Shown here piece by piece: positions 43,268 through 54,335 of a DNA stretch of 64,000 bases; the stretch's first letter is position 1; each line of letters opens with the position of its first letter. The stretch spans positions 18,887,501-18,951,500 of the forward strand of contig NC_088342.1 in assembly GCF_036884655.1 (NCBI RefSeq), read 5' to 3'. The DNA is from Musa acuminata AAA Group. Lineage: Eukaryota; Streptophyta; Magnoliopsida; Zingiberales; Musaceae. Below the pieces are notes generated by a model. It worked only from the letters and a program-made list of their open reading frames with translations, had not been told where the DNA came from and did no database searches. The position numbers and the translations under genes are program-made.

Positions 43268-44323
43268 ACTAGTTAAAATTATTTTTTGGACTTTATTGAA
43301 TGATCAAATCACTTGATTGCCATTACATGCCTAAATAACATGTGTTGAAATGTTTTGTCTTCATGATTGTATTTGAAAATCTATAGCATAGTCTTGTCCG
43401 AATGCATGAAAGTGTTCATTTCATTTTCGGATTCGCTTAACAATTGGAATGCTAAAAATCGAATTTTCTCATACACTCTTATGAAAAATATTTTTTTCTG
43501 AAATGGATTTGATGATATGATTCCTGCTTATGAATTCCATCTTGAAATATGGATGATAGTATTTTTACTTGCAAAAAGCTATTTCAAACACATATCTTGA
43601 CTTAAAGTAAACTCACAAATAGCTGGTATCATAAATGGCTTTCCTCCTTCATGCAAAAAGGATTATAACAAAAAAGAGGAAGAAGTATTCAAAGCAATCT
43701 ACGTATCATGATAATTTGCTTATATTGTTCTCCTGGTATTACAACTACCATGCTTTTTGTTGATGACAAAGGGGGAGAAATATATGAATTGATGCTATAA
43801 ACACTAATGCTATGATTATGCTATGCTTGCATCACCAAGAGATATATGAACAGATGCTATGATTAATTTGCATTATACCTTGTTTATATCGTGTCAAGAT
43901 ATCAAACAAAAAACTTGCATCGTAATTCTACGAGTTGATATCTTACCATATGATGGAATGCAATACTTGCTAAAAATATTTGAAATATGTACATCATTTA
44001 ATGATATCAAAATCTTACTTCGCAGCTTTACATGTTGATATCTTACAATATGATGAATTGCTATAATTACCATCATTCAAACTTGTTATGTAAAATTTAA
44101 AAATGAATGTCAAGCCTTGACATCATCTTCAGAGAGATACATCATGATGGGAATCATGATGGGAGTATTGATAAGTTCAAATGATTTTAACTTATCAATA
44201 TGTCTCTTGAATTCTTAGGTCTTGAATTCAAGAATGACTTATCTCAAGTATGGCATATAGACAGGGGGAGTTAAGGTTAACTCCATTATCAATTGATTGT
44301 CATCATAAAAAAGGGGGAGATTG
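43268..44323 (+). other. Non-coding region with two polypurine tracts, copy C1
   Basis: About 1 kb between pol end and 3' LTR. AAAGGGGGAGAAA at 43768-43780 and the LTR-adjacent AAAAAAGGGGGAGAT at 44309-44323 are both polypurine tracts. Both are present at equivalent places in copies C2 (61658-61670) and C3 (minus strand near 53341-53352). No ORF of note. Confidence 0.75.
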
Positions 44324-46091
44324 TTGAATCTCGGATTTTGATGATGAAGTCAATTGTCATTTGTTATCTAATCTATATGTTGAGATAAGTGTGTAGGATT
44401 AACTACGATGAAAGTGAGACATACAACAGGAGTTGCGCCGGAGTCAAGACAATGATCACGTTGGGAGTTCGAGAGTTCGACGAAAGTTCGGACAATCGTC
44501 GGAGGTTCTGCAGGAACAAATCCGAGAAGTCCATAAGCTTGCCAAAGAAGCTCGTCAGAACTCACCAAGTAAATCGTCGCAAGTCCAGGAGTTTGCCGGA
44601 AGTCCGCAGGAGCATCACCGAGGGTTCATCGGATGATTGACAGAAGTTCGCCGGAAGCTCGCCGGAAGAAGCGACTGACGCACCGGAGCAAGTTGCAGTA
44701 AATGTCTTAGGAAAAATCGTAGTTAGCACATTGATTAAGTTGGAAATAGGAGGTGATCCCATTAACTTAATCTTGGGGCAATTGGGCCCCTGAAAAACCC
44801 AAATTGGGTCGAATGGATCAACCCATTCGGACCCTGATTTCTGCCAGGCGGTTGAATCGCCCAAGGCAGGAGGTTGCACCACCTGGGCTCAATCTCCGAG
44901 CGAGACTAGGAGGTGCAATCGCTCCAGCCAAGCGGTGGCACTGCCTGGGGCTCAATCTCCGAGCGAGACTGGGCGGTGCAACCTCCCCTAACAGGAGGTG
45001 GCACCGCCTGAGCTCGGTCTTCGAGCTCTACCAAGCGGTGCAACCGCCTCAGTCAGGAGGTGCAACCGCCTGAGCTCGGTCTTCGAGCTCTGCAAGGAGG
45101 TGCAACCGCCCTTGACAGGAGGTAGCACCGCCCAGAAGCTCAGTCTTCGAGCTCTGCCAGGCGGTGCAACCGCTCCAGTCAGGAGGTGCAACCGCCTGAT
45201 CCCGGAATTCCGAGAATTGACAGTTTTGAGCTCCAAATTTAAACTGGGTTGGGGCCTATAAATACCCCACCCATTCAGCACTGAAAGAACATGAACTTAC
45301 ACCGAAATCTTGATCTTTTTTTGTGATTCTTAGAGCTCAAAATTGTTGTAAAGGCCAAAAGTTCTTCTCCCTCTTTTCTTCCAAGTTCTGAGTTGTAAAG
45401 AGAGGAGAGAAAATTCTGTAAGGGTTGTCTCCTAAGCCCGTCAAAAGGAGTGAAACTGTAAAAGGGTGGTTGGCCTTCGCCTATTGAAGGAAGGCCTCTA
45501 GTTGACGTCGGTGACCTCGTCGGTGGAGGAAGCCAAAAGTGGAGTAGGTCAAGATTGACCGAACCACTCTAAATCTCGGTTTGCATTTACTTTGAGCATC
45601 TTATCTTTACTGCAAACCTCCTCAATAGCTTACTGCCTTATGTGTTTTTACGAACATGTTTCAAAGTTCAGTGCTTTCCGAATCAAGGTTTAAGACGCAA
45701 ATCAGTTTTATCGTACGAACGTCGTATTTCAGTTTGCGCTTACGTTCTGATTTCCATTATAACTGAAAACTGACTTTTTATCTTTGCTTTAACTGCATCT
45801 CGCCTTATCTGAAGTTAAAGTGGTTTACGAATCAGCTTTTATACCGAAATCGCTTTTATCGTACGAACGTCGTATTTCAGTTTGCGCTTATATTCTGATT
45901 TTCATCATAACTGCAAACTGCGTTCATATCTTTGCTGCATCTCTCCTAGTCAAAAGTTGGAAGTGATTTACAAATCGGCTTTCTTACCAAAATCACTTCT
46001 ATCGAACGAAAGCAATTTTTGATTTTAATCGCAGAAGGTTTTCCGCTGCACTAATTCACCCCCCCCCCTCTTAGTGCTCTTGATCCTAACA
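44324..46091 (+). repeat. 3' LTR of Copia copy C1
   Basis: 1,768 bp, TGTTGAATCTCGG to GATCCTAACA. It contains the hairpin-rich GGCGGTGCAACCGCC array (about 44845-45205), a TATAAATA box at 45257-45264 followed by CCCCACCC, and a poly-C run near the end. Confidence 0.88.
44845..45205 (+). repeat. Tandem GGCGGTGCAACCGCC array in LTR, copy C1
   Basis: Units of about 60-70 bp, each with AGG(C/A)GGT(G/T)GCA(C/A)CGCC, TCAGGAGGT and GAGCTCGGTCTTCGAGCTC. Most units contain internal inverted repeats. Counterparts are at 46830-47095, 51915-52335, 58575-58935 and 62615-62820. Confidence 0.88.
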
Positions 46092-46289
46092 AGACATTCT
46101 TAGTGTCTCAAGTCTAAGGATTAGATACACAATTAGGACTACGAAACTACTTTCTAACCATGATATATCATTAACCATCGAGCATTCCGTGAGTAGATCA
46201 TTCAATGAATTTATTCTCCAATGAGTACCTACATTATATCTATAGTGTCTTCACACAAACAATTATGAGACCAGCTGCCTCCATCATAT
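46092..46289. repeat. Left flank of host repeat interrupted by Copia C2
   Basis: 198 bp between C1 and C2 (AGACATTCTTAGTGTCTC...). With the sequence after 63550 it was probably one repeat before C2 inserted. The style (CATTCCGTGAGTAGATC..., CCAATGAGTACCTACATT...) recalls plant LTR sequences, but I cannot name a family. No coding content. Confidence 0.4.
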
Positions 46290-47823
46290 TGTTGTATCTC
46301 GGATTTTGATGATGAAGTCAATTGTCGTTTGTTATCTAATCCATATGTTGAGATAAGTGTGTAGGATTAACTACGATAAAAGTAAGACATGCAGTAGGAG
46401 TTGACCCGGAGTCAAAGACTATGATCACGTTGGGATTTCAAGAGCTCGACGGAAGTCCGGACGGTCATCGGAGGTTCTGCGGGAACAAATCTGAGAAGTC
46501 CAGGAGCTTGCCAAAAGAAGCTCGTCGGAACTCGCCAAGTTGATCGTCGCAAGTCCAGGAGTTTGCCGGAAGTCAGTCGGAGCATCGGCGGAGGTTCATC
46601 GGATGTTCGCCGGAAGTTCACCGAAAGCTCGCCGGAAGCTCGCCTAAAGAAGCGATTAACGCACCGGAGCAAGCTGTAGTAAATGTCTTAAGAATTGTCG
46701 TAGTTAGCATGTAGATTAAGTTAGGAATGAGAGATGATCCCATTAACTTAATCTGGGGGCAATTGGGCCCTTGACATACCCAAATTGGGCCGAATGGATC
46801 AACCCATTCGGACCAGAATTCCTACTAGGCTGTGGCACCGCCCAGGAGAGGGTCTCCCAGGAAAGCCGGGTGGTGCAACCGCCCCAGGCAGGCGGTGGCA
46901 TTGCTTGGGCTCAGTCTCCGAGCGAGATTGGGCAGTGTAACCGCCCCTAACAAGCGATGGCACCGCTAGGGCTCAGTCTCTGAGCGAGACTGGACGGTGC
47001 AACCGCCCCTGTCAGGCGGTGGCACCGCCCAGAAGCTCAGTCTCCAAGCTGCCAAGCAATTGTACTGCCCCAGTCAGGAGGTGGTATCGCCAGAACCCCG
47101 AAAATCCGGGAAAAGACATTTTTGAGCTCCAAATTCAAACTAGTTTGGGGCCTATATATACCCCACCCTTTCCTGCATGAAAGGGCACCGAAAATCCAAT
47201 CTTACTCTGTGATTTTTAGAGCTCAAAAGTATTGTAAAGGCTAGAAGTTCTCCTCCCTCTTTTTCTAAGTTTTGATCTTTCAAGAGAGGAGAGACAAGTT
47301 TGTAAGGGTTGTCTCCTAAGCCCGTCAAAAGGAGTGAAACTGTAAAAGAGTGGTTGGCCTTCGCCTATTGAAGGAATGCTTCTAGTGGAAGTTGGTGACC
47401 TCGTTGGTGAAGGAAGTCAAAAGTGGATGTAGGTCAAGATTGACCGAACCACTCTAAATCTCGGTATGCAATTACTTTGAGCATTTTATCTTTACTGCAA
47501 ACCTTCTCAATAGCTTACTGCCCTCTGCTCTTTTATGAACTCACTTTCAAGTTTCCGAAAATAGTTTTACGTCGGAAATCGGTTTTATTGTACGAACATC
47601 ATATTTCAGTTTGCGCTTACATTCTGATTTCTATCTTAACTGCAAACTTCCTGCCTTAGTTTACTTCAAATACATTTCCGTAAGCTTTCAAAGTTATTAT
47701 CTGCACGAAACGACTTTTACGTCGGAATCGGATTTCAACGTACGAACACAGTTTTAATCGTCGAAAGTTTTCCACTGCACTAATTCACCCCCCTCCCCCC
47801 TCTTAGTGCTCTTGATCCTAACA
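46290..47823 (+). repeat. 5' LTR of Copia copy C2
   Basis: 1,534 bp. It carries a short GGCGGT array (46830-47095), a TATATATA box at 47153-47160 before CCCCACCC, and a C-rich run near the end. It differs noticeably from the C1 and C3 LTRs, suggesting a sister subfamily. Confidence 0.88.
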
Positions 47824-47825
47824 AT

Positions 47826-47837
47826 TGGTATCAGAGC
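47826..47837 (+). promoter_or_regulatory. Primer binding site, copy C2
   Basis: TGGTATCAGAGC, two bases after the 5' LTR. Confidence 0.88.
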
Positions 47838-47873
47838 GAGGTTAACTCTCAAACGGATTAAAACCCAAGAGAG

Positions 47874-49456
47874 ATGGCATACGTTGAAAACCAAGAGGGC
47901 CACTCTATTACACGTCCACCCATGTTTAATGGGACAGACTACACCTATTGGAAGATCCGAATGAGGATCTTCCTTGTTTCAATGGATTTTAAACTTTGGA
48001 ATCTTGTTGAAAATGGATTTTCGAAGTCTTATCTTCCAATGATCGATTGGAATGAATTAGAGAAGAAGACTTTCATTCTTAATGCAAAGGCTATGAATGC
48101 CTTATTTTGTGCGCTTGATAAAAATGAGTTCAATCGTGTTTCGGTTTGTGAAACCGCGTTTGATATTTGGCATACACTCGAAGTGACTCACGAAGGCACA
48201 AGTATAGTGAAAGAGTCAAAAATCAATCTTTTGATACATTCTTTTAAACTTTTCTGAATGAAACTGAGCGAGACTATTGACGACTTGTACACCCGTTTCA
48301 CGGATGTCGTCAATGGTCTAAAAGGACTTGGCAAAAGTTTTTCGGATTTTGAGCTCGTAAATAAGATTCTAAGATCCCTTCCTAAGAGTTGGGACCCTAA
48401 AGTCACTGCTATTCAAGAGGCTAAAGATTTAAACAACTTTCCTCTTGAAGAACTAATCGAGTCATTAATGACCTATGAAATGACTTGCAAGGCTCATGAA
48501 GAGCAAGAAGACATCCTTCCAAAGAACAGGAAGGATATGGCACTTAGAACTTTAGATGACCACTTGAGAGAAAACTCAAGTGATGAGAACAGTGACGATG
48601 ACTTGGCACTTCTAACAAGGAAATTCAAAAAATTCATTAAGAGAAACAACTTTAAAAGTGACACAAAAGATAAACTTGAACCCAAAAAGGACCAAGTTAT
48701 TTATTACGAATGTAAAAAGCCAGGACACTACAAAAGTGATTGTCCCCAAGCCAAGAAAAGAACATCAAAGAAGAAGGCACTCAAAGCAACGTGGGATGAC
48801 TCGAGTGCGTCCGAAGAAGAGGAGTCCAACACCGAGCAAGTTACTCATTATGCCTTAATGGCCATCGGAGAAGAGGTAACAAATTTAATTGATGTAGATT
48901 TATCATTTGATGAATTATTAAATCCTTCCATGACTTATTTGATAAATGCAAAACAATTAATAGAAAATATAAATTACTGAAAAATAAGCATGATAGTCTT
49001 GTTAGCAATTTTGATAAATTAAAAACTGAATATCATGATAGTTTAGCTCAATGTGAAAAATGTCATGATCTAGAAACTCTCCAAAAGGAAAACTTGCAAC
49101 TTAAGGACACCTTGAAGAAATTCGAGGTTGGTAGCAAGTCTTTGAATATGATCCTTGCAAACAAGGGTCACATTCCCAAAAAAAGTGGAATCGGATTTGT
49201 GAGAAGTCCTCACCAAAATCCAACCACCTTCATAAAAGGCACTATCTTACATGTTCAACACCAAAGAAAATGTAACTTTTGTTACAAACATGGACATAAA
49301 ATATATCATTGTCCATTCAAGAAAATTAGTCCGAACAAACTGATTTGGGTTCCTAAAGGAACCATGATAAACTCTATGCAACATAATAAACAATGTAGAT
49401 CAGTTTTTCAGGCACCCAAAAGTAAATGGGTACCTAAAAATTATCCTTTCTTGTAG
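47874..49456 (+). pseudogene. Copia gag, copy C2 (inactive)
   Basis: Starts at ATG (MAYVENQEGHSI). A stop TGA at 48255 replaces arginine, and a frameshift near 48922 is restored by about 49000-49094. Two zinc knuckles are visible: YYECKKPGHYKSDC (first cysteine lost) and CNFCYKHGHKIYHC. The frame ends at TAG (49454-49456), directly followed in the same frame by the protease region, so gag and pol are separated by one stop codon, as in the other copies. Confidence 0.9.
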
Positions 49457-51015
49457 AGACATTCACCATCACAAGCTAAGAGCAAGAGATGGTACCTTAA
49501 TAGTGGATGCTCAAGGTATATGACCGGAGATCCATCTCAATTCTCTAAGCTCACTAGCATAGACGAAGGCTATGTCACCTTCGGAGACAACAACAAGGGT
49601 AAAATCATTGGCAAAGGAGCTATATGTAACAAATCCAACTTCTTTATTAACAATGTTTTGTTAGTTGATGGTTTAAAACATAACCTCTTAAGTATTAGTC
49701 AATTATGTGATAAAGGATATATTGTCAAATTCGAATCTATGATTGCATTAAAACAAAATAACGTATACACCATTGACATCAATGATCTTTGTAATGAAAT
49801 GTGTTTCTCGGTTTTGAATGAGGATGCTTGGCTTTGGCATAGGAGATTAGGTCATGCTAGCATGAAACTAATCACTCAAATATCATCCAAAGAACTTGTA
49901 CGAGGAATTCCTCATATCAAGTTCATCAAAGATAATGTGTGTGATGCTTGTCAATTAGGAAAACAAACTAAGAGTAGTTTCAAATCTAAGAATCAAATAA
50001 GCACCTCTAGGCCCTTACAATTGATCCATATGGATTTGTTCGGACCAATCTCTACATCAAGCCTAGGAGGTAGCAAATACGCCTTCGTCATTGTAGATGA
50101 CTATAGTAGATACACATGGACTTACTTCTTGAAACACAAAAATAAATGCTTTAAATATTTCACCAAGATTTGTAAACTTGTTCAAAATGAAAAGGGTTTT
50201 ATGATTTCATCAATTCGAAGTGATCACGGTGGAGAATTTCAAAACCGTGATTTCCAAGAATTTTGTGAATCTAATGGATACAACCACAACTTCTCTACTC
50301 CAAGAAATCCTCAGCAAAATGGAGTAGTACAAAGAAAGAATAGAAATTTACAAGAAATAACAAAAACCATGTTAAATGAACATAGCCTACCCAAATACTT
50401 TTGGGCCGAAGCCGTAAATATTACATGCTATATTTTGAATAGAGTTCTAGTAAGACCCTTACTCACCAAAACTCCCTATGAGTTGTGGAAAAATAAAAAA
50501 CCTAATGTTTCATATTTTAAAATTTTTGGGTGTAAGTGTTTTATCTTGAACGAAAAAGATGCCTTAGGAAAATTTGATGCTAAATCCGATGATGAAATTT
50601 TTCTTGGTTATTCTTCGGTTTCTAAAGCTTTTCGTGTCTTCAATAAAAGAACTTTAATTATAGAAGAATTCATTCATGTTGTTTTCAATGAGACTTCCAA
50701 AATCAAGGAAAATGATTTTGATGATGATGTTAATTTTAATTCTTTAAATTTAAATGAAACCCCTTCTCCAACTAGCAACTTGGATGCATCTACTTCCGAA
50801 ACACCCTTACCCAAGGATTGGAAGTATGTAGATGCTCATCCTAAGGAGCTAATCCTAGGAGATACATCTAAGGGGGTTCAAACACGTTCTTCTCTTAAAA
50901 ATTTCTGTGCCAACGCCGCTTTTCTCTCCCAAATTGAACCTAAATGTATTGACGAAGCCATGAAAGATGATTCATGGATTATCGCAATGCAAGATGAGTT
51001 AAATCAATTTGAGAG
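49457..51015 (+). pseudogene. Copia protease and integrase, copy C2 (cut by C3)
   Basis: Open from after the gag stop to the insertion of C3. The protease active site reads NSGCSRYMTG, with the catalytic aspartate (normally D-S-G) changed to asparagine. The integrase zinc part is HRRLGHAS...VCDACQLGKQ (H-x3-H...C-x2-C). Catalytic DDE region: HMDLFGPI, VDDYSRYTW and DHGGEFQN. In NPQQNGVVQRKNR the usual glutamate before RKNR is glutamine. It then reads the acidic linker and the first residues of RT (WIIAMQDELNQFE), where the frame is broken by C3's LTR. Confidence 0.92.
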
Positions 51016-51020
51016 CATTG

Positions 51021-52858
51021 TGTTAGGATCAAGAGCACTAAGAGGGGGGGGGGGGGGGGGGTGAATTAGTGCAGCGGAAATCTTTCGACGATAAAAATGT
51101 TTGAACGATAAAAACGATTTTGGTGTGAAAGCCGATTTTAAGATTACTTTAACTTAAGATCAAGTGAGATGACATTAAAGTCAATCTATGAAGGCAGTTT
51201 GCAGTTTGCAGTTATGATGAAAACCAGAATATGAGCGCAAACTGAAATATGACGTTCGTATGAAGAAACTGATTTATGTCTAAATGCTGATTCGTAAATC
51301 ACTTGATTAGGCAAGATGCAGCTTAAGCAAGGATATTAAGGCAGTTTGTAGTTAAGATATAAATCAAAATGTAAACGCAAACTGAAATATAATGATCATA
51401 CGAAAAAACAGATTTACGTCTAAACGCTGATTCGGAAAGTGCAAAGCTGAAACCCGATCGTATATGCGCAGAAAGCAGTAAGCTTTAGAGGAGGTTTGCA
51501 GTAAAGATAAAATGCTCAAAGTAAAATGCAAACCGAGATTTAGAGTGGTTCGGTCAATCTTGACCTACTCCACTTTTGGCTTCCTCCACCGACGAGGTCA
51601 CCGACGTCAACTAGAGGCCTTCCTTCAATAAGTGAAGGCCAACCACCCTTTTACAGTTTCACTCCTTTTGACGGGTTTAGGAGATAACCCTTACAGAATT
51701 TTCTCTCCTCTCCTCTCTTTACAGCTCAGAACTTGGAAGAAAAGAGGGAGAAGGACTTTTGGCCTTTACAACAATTTTGAGCTCTAAAAATCACAGAACA
51801 AGATCAAGATTTCGGTGTGTATTCTCTGTGCTTTCAGTGCTGAATGGGTGGGGTATTTATAGGCCCCAACCTAGTTCAAATTTGGAGCTCAAAACTGTCA
51901 ATTCCCAGAATTCCGGGATCAGGCGGTTGCACCTCCTGACTGGAGCGGTTGCACCGCCTGGCAGAGCTCGAAGACTGAGCCTCTAGGCGGTGCCACCTCT
52001 TGTCAGGGGCGGTTGCACCTCCTGCCAGAGCTCGAAGACCGAGCTCAGGCGGTGCAACCTCCTGACTGAGGCGGTTGCACCGCTCAGCCAGTGCTCGGAG
52101 ACCGAGCCCAGGCGGTGCCACCTCCTGTCAGGGGAGGTTGCACCGCCTAGTCTCGCTCGGAGATTGAGCCCAAGCGGTGCCACCGCCTGGCTGGAGCGGT
52201 TGCAACTCCCAGTCTCGCTCGGAGACTGAGTCCAAGCGGTGCCATCGCTTGGCTTGAGCGGTTGCACCTCCCAGTCTCGCTTGGAGACTGAGCCCAGGCG
52301 GTGCAACCTCCTACCTTAGGCAGTTCAATCGCTTGGCAGAAATCAGGGTCCGAATGGGTTGATCCATTCAGTCCAATTTGGGTTTTTCAAGGGCCCAATT
52401 GTCCCATGATTAAGTTAATGGGATCACCTCCTATTTCCAACTTAATCATTGTGCTAACTACGATATTCCCTAAGACATTTACTGCAACTTGCTCCGGCGC
52501 GTCAATCGCTTCTTCCGGCGAGCTTCCGGTGAACTTCCGTCGATCATCCGATGAACCCTCGGTGATGCTCCTGCGGACTTCCGGCAAACTCCTGGACTTG
52601 CGATGATCCACTTGGCGAGTTCCGACGAGCTTCTTTGGCAAGCTCATGGACTTCTCGGATTTGTTCCCGTAGAACCTCCGACGACTGTCCGAACTTCCGT
52701 CGAACTCTCGAACTCCCAACGTGATCATTGTCTTGACTCTGGCGCAACTCCTGCTGCATGTCTTACTTTTATCGTAGTTAATCCTACACGCTTATCTCAA
52801 CATATAGATTAGATAACAAATGACAATTGACTTCATCATCAAAATCCGAGATTCAACA
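51021..52858 (-). repeat. 3' LTR of Copia copy C3
   Basis: 1,838 bp, read on the minus strand TGTTGAATC...CCTAACA. G18 at 51044-51061 (C18 in element orientation), promoter-like TATAAATA at 51854-51861 (minus), and hairpin-rich array 51915-52335. It differs from the other LTR by scattered substitutions and by one extra array unit of about 65 bp. Confidence 0.88.
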
Positions 52859-54021
52859 ATCTCCCCCTTTTTGATGATGACAATCAATTGATAATGGAGT
52901 TAACCTTAACTCCCCCTGTCTATATGCCATACTTGAGATAAGTCATTTTAGAATTCAAAACTTTTGAATTCAAGAGACATATTGATCATTTAAACTTATC
53001 AATACTCCCATCATGATTCCCATCATGATGTATCTCTCTGAAGATGATGTCAAGGCTTGACATTCATTTTCAAATTTTACATTACATGTTTGAATGATGA
53101 TAATAGTAGCAACTCATCATATTGTAAGATATCAATATGTAAAACTGTGAAGTAAGATTTTGATATCATTACATGATGCATACATTTCAAATGATGTTTT
53201 AGCAATTATTGCATTTCATCACATGGTAAGATATCAATACGTAAAATTACGATGCAAGTTTTTTGTTTGATATCTTGACCTGATTATAGCAATCATAGTA
53301 TCTCTTGGTGATGCGAGCATGGCATTAATACTCATATATTTCTCCCCCTTTGTCATCAACAAAAAGCATGGTAATTATGATACCAGGAGAACAATATAAG
53401 CAAATTTTAAGCATCAGTGTGATAATTGTTCATGCCTTTACTCGGTTCATGTTATTTTCGAATAGTAAGTGATAGGAAATCAATTATACAAGCATGATAT
53501 GTAGATCACTTTGAATACTTCTTCCTTTTTATTTGTTATAATCTTTTTGCATGACGGAGGAAGGCCATTTGTGATACCAACTATTTGTGAGTTTACATTG
53601 AGTGAAAAAACCGATGAGAGATTAAATCATGCTTCAGGTATCAAGATATGTATGTGAAGCAAATCTTTGCAAGTAAAAACACTATTATTCATATTTCAAG
53701 ATGGAATTCATAAGCAGGAATCATTTCATCAAGTCCATTTCAGCAAAATATTTTTCACATATAAGTGTATTAGAAAATCCAATTTTTAGGATACCAATTG
53801 TTAAGCGAATCCAAACATGAAATGAACACTTTCATGCATTCGGACAAGACTATGCTACAGATTTTCAAATATAATCATGAAGACAAAACATGCTTATTGT
53901 TATGAAAATTTTTGTATTCAACACATAATTTCCAACATGTTATTTAGGCATGTAATGGTAGTCAAGTGATTTGATCATTCAATAAAGTCCGAAAGATAAT
54001 TTTAACTAGTTTATGTACTCG

Positions 54022-54105
54022 GACATATCAACATTCCTAATTCTCTTCTTATGAAATCAAATTGTTCTTCACTTAGAGGTTTTATAAAAATATCAGCTAG
54101 TTAAT
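54022..54105 (-). pseudogene. Copia pol 3' tail, copy C3
   Basis: Minus-strand reading matches the RNase H C-terminus found in C1 at 43165-43266 (LADIF-KPLSEEQFDFIRREL). It is degraded at its beginning. Confidence 0.78.
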
Positions 54106-54335
54106 ATAACATGACGCATCAACTACATTGGTATATCATTTTCACAAATCATATTTATCATGGAAATCAAGACACAAGGTTTTCAAAAAAAATATTTAGT
54201 TTCGATGTAAAATCCGACAGTGAGTAACGAGATTAAACAATGAGTGATGTTTGTAACTCTGCTCACAAATAAATACATCAGGTAACCGGATCAAGGATCA
54301 AGGCACAAGGCATTGTGATCATAGTGAGTAACATA

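Larger units (their letters stand above)
38937..46091 (+). mobile_element. SIRE/Maximus-type Copia element, non-autonomous, 5'-truncated (copy C1)
   Basis: 5' LTR fragment about 38937-39310, primer site 39313-39324, gag remnant, a foreign leader and accessory ORF (41717-42898), pol tail (43165-43266), polypurine tract and full 3' LTR 44324-46091 (1,768 bp, TGTTGAATC...CCTAACA). Protease, integrase, RT and most of RNase H are absent. The 5' LTR fragment aligns with 45720-46091 of the 3' LTR. The missing 5' end removes the left target duplication. Confidence 0.87.

Noticed and set aside
44389..44640. Open frames in the LTR region (also 52387-52728, 58985-59389)
   Set aside because: The same sequence recurs in every Copia LTR in both orientations, with varying frames; LTR U3 is non-coding here.
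44804..45281. GGCGGT repeat array considered as CRISPR or minisatellite gene; overlapping Leu/Arg-rich frames
   Set aside because: Units have no unique spacers, recur in every LTR of the family and lie in a eukaryotic LTR. The frames are shadows.
49520..51064. 514-codon frame taken as a complete protein ending in poly-glycine
   Set aside because: The last residues come from the LTR of a nested element (poly-G run). The real frame continues after 59456.
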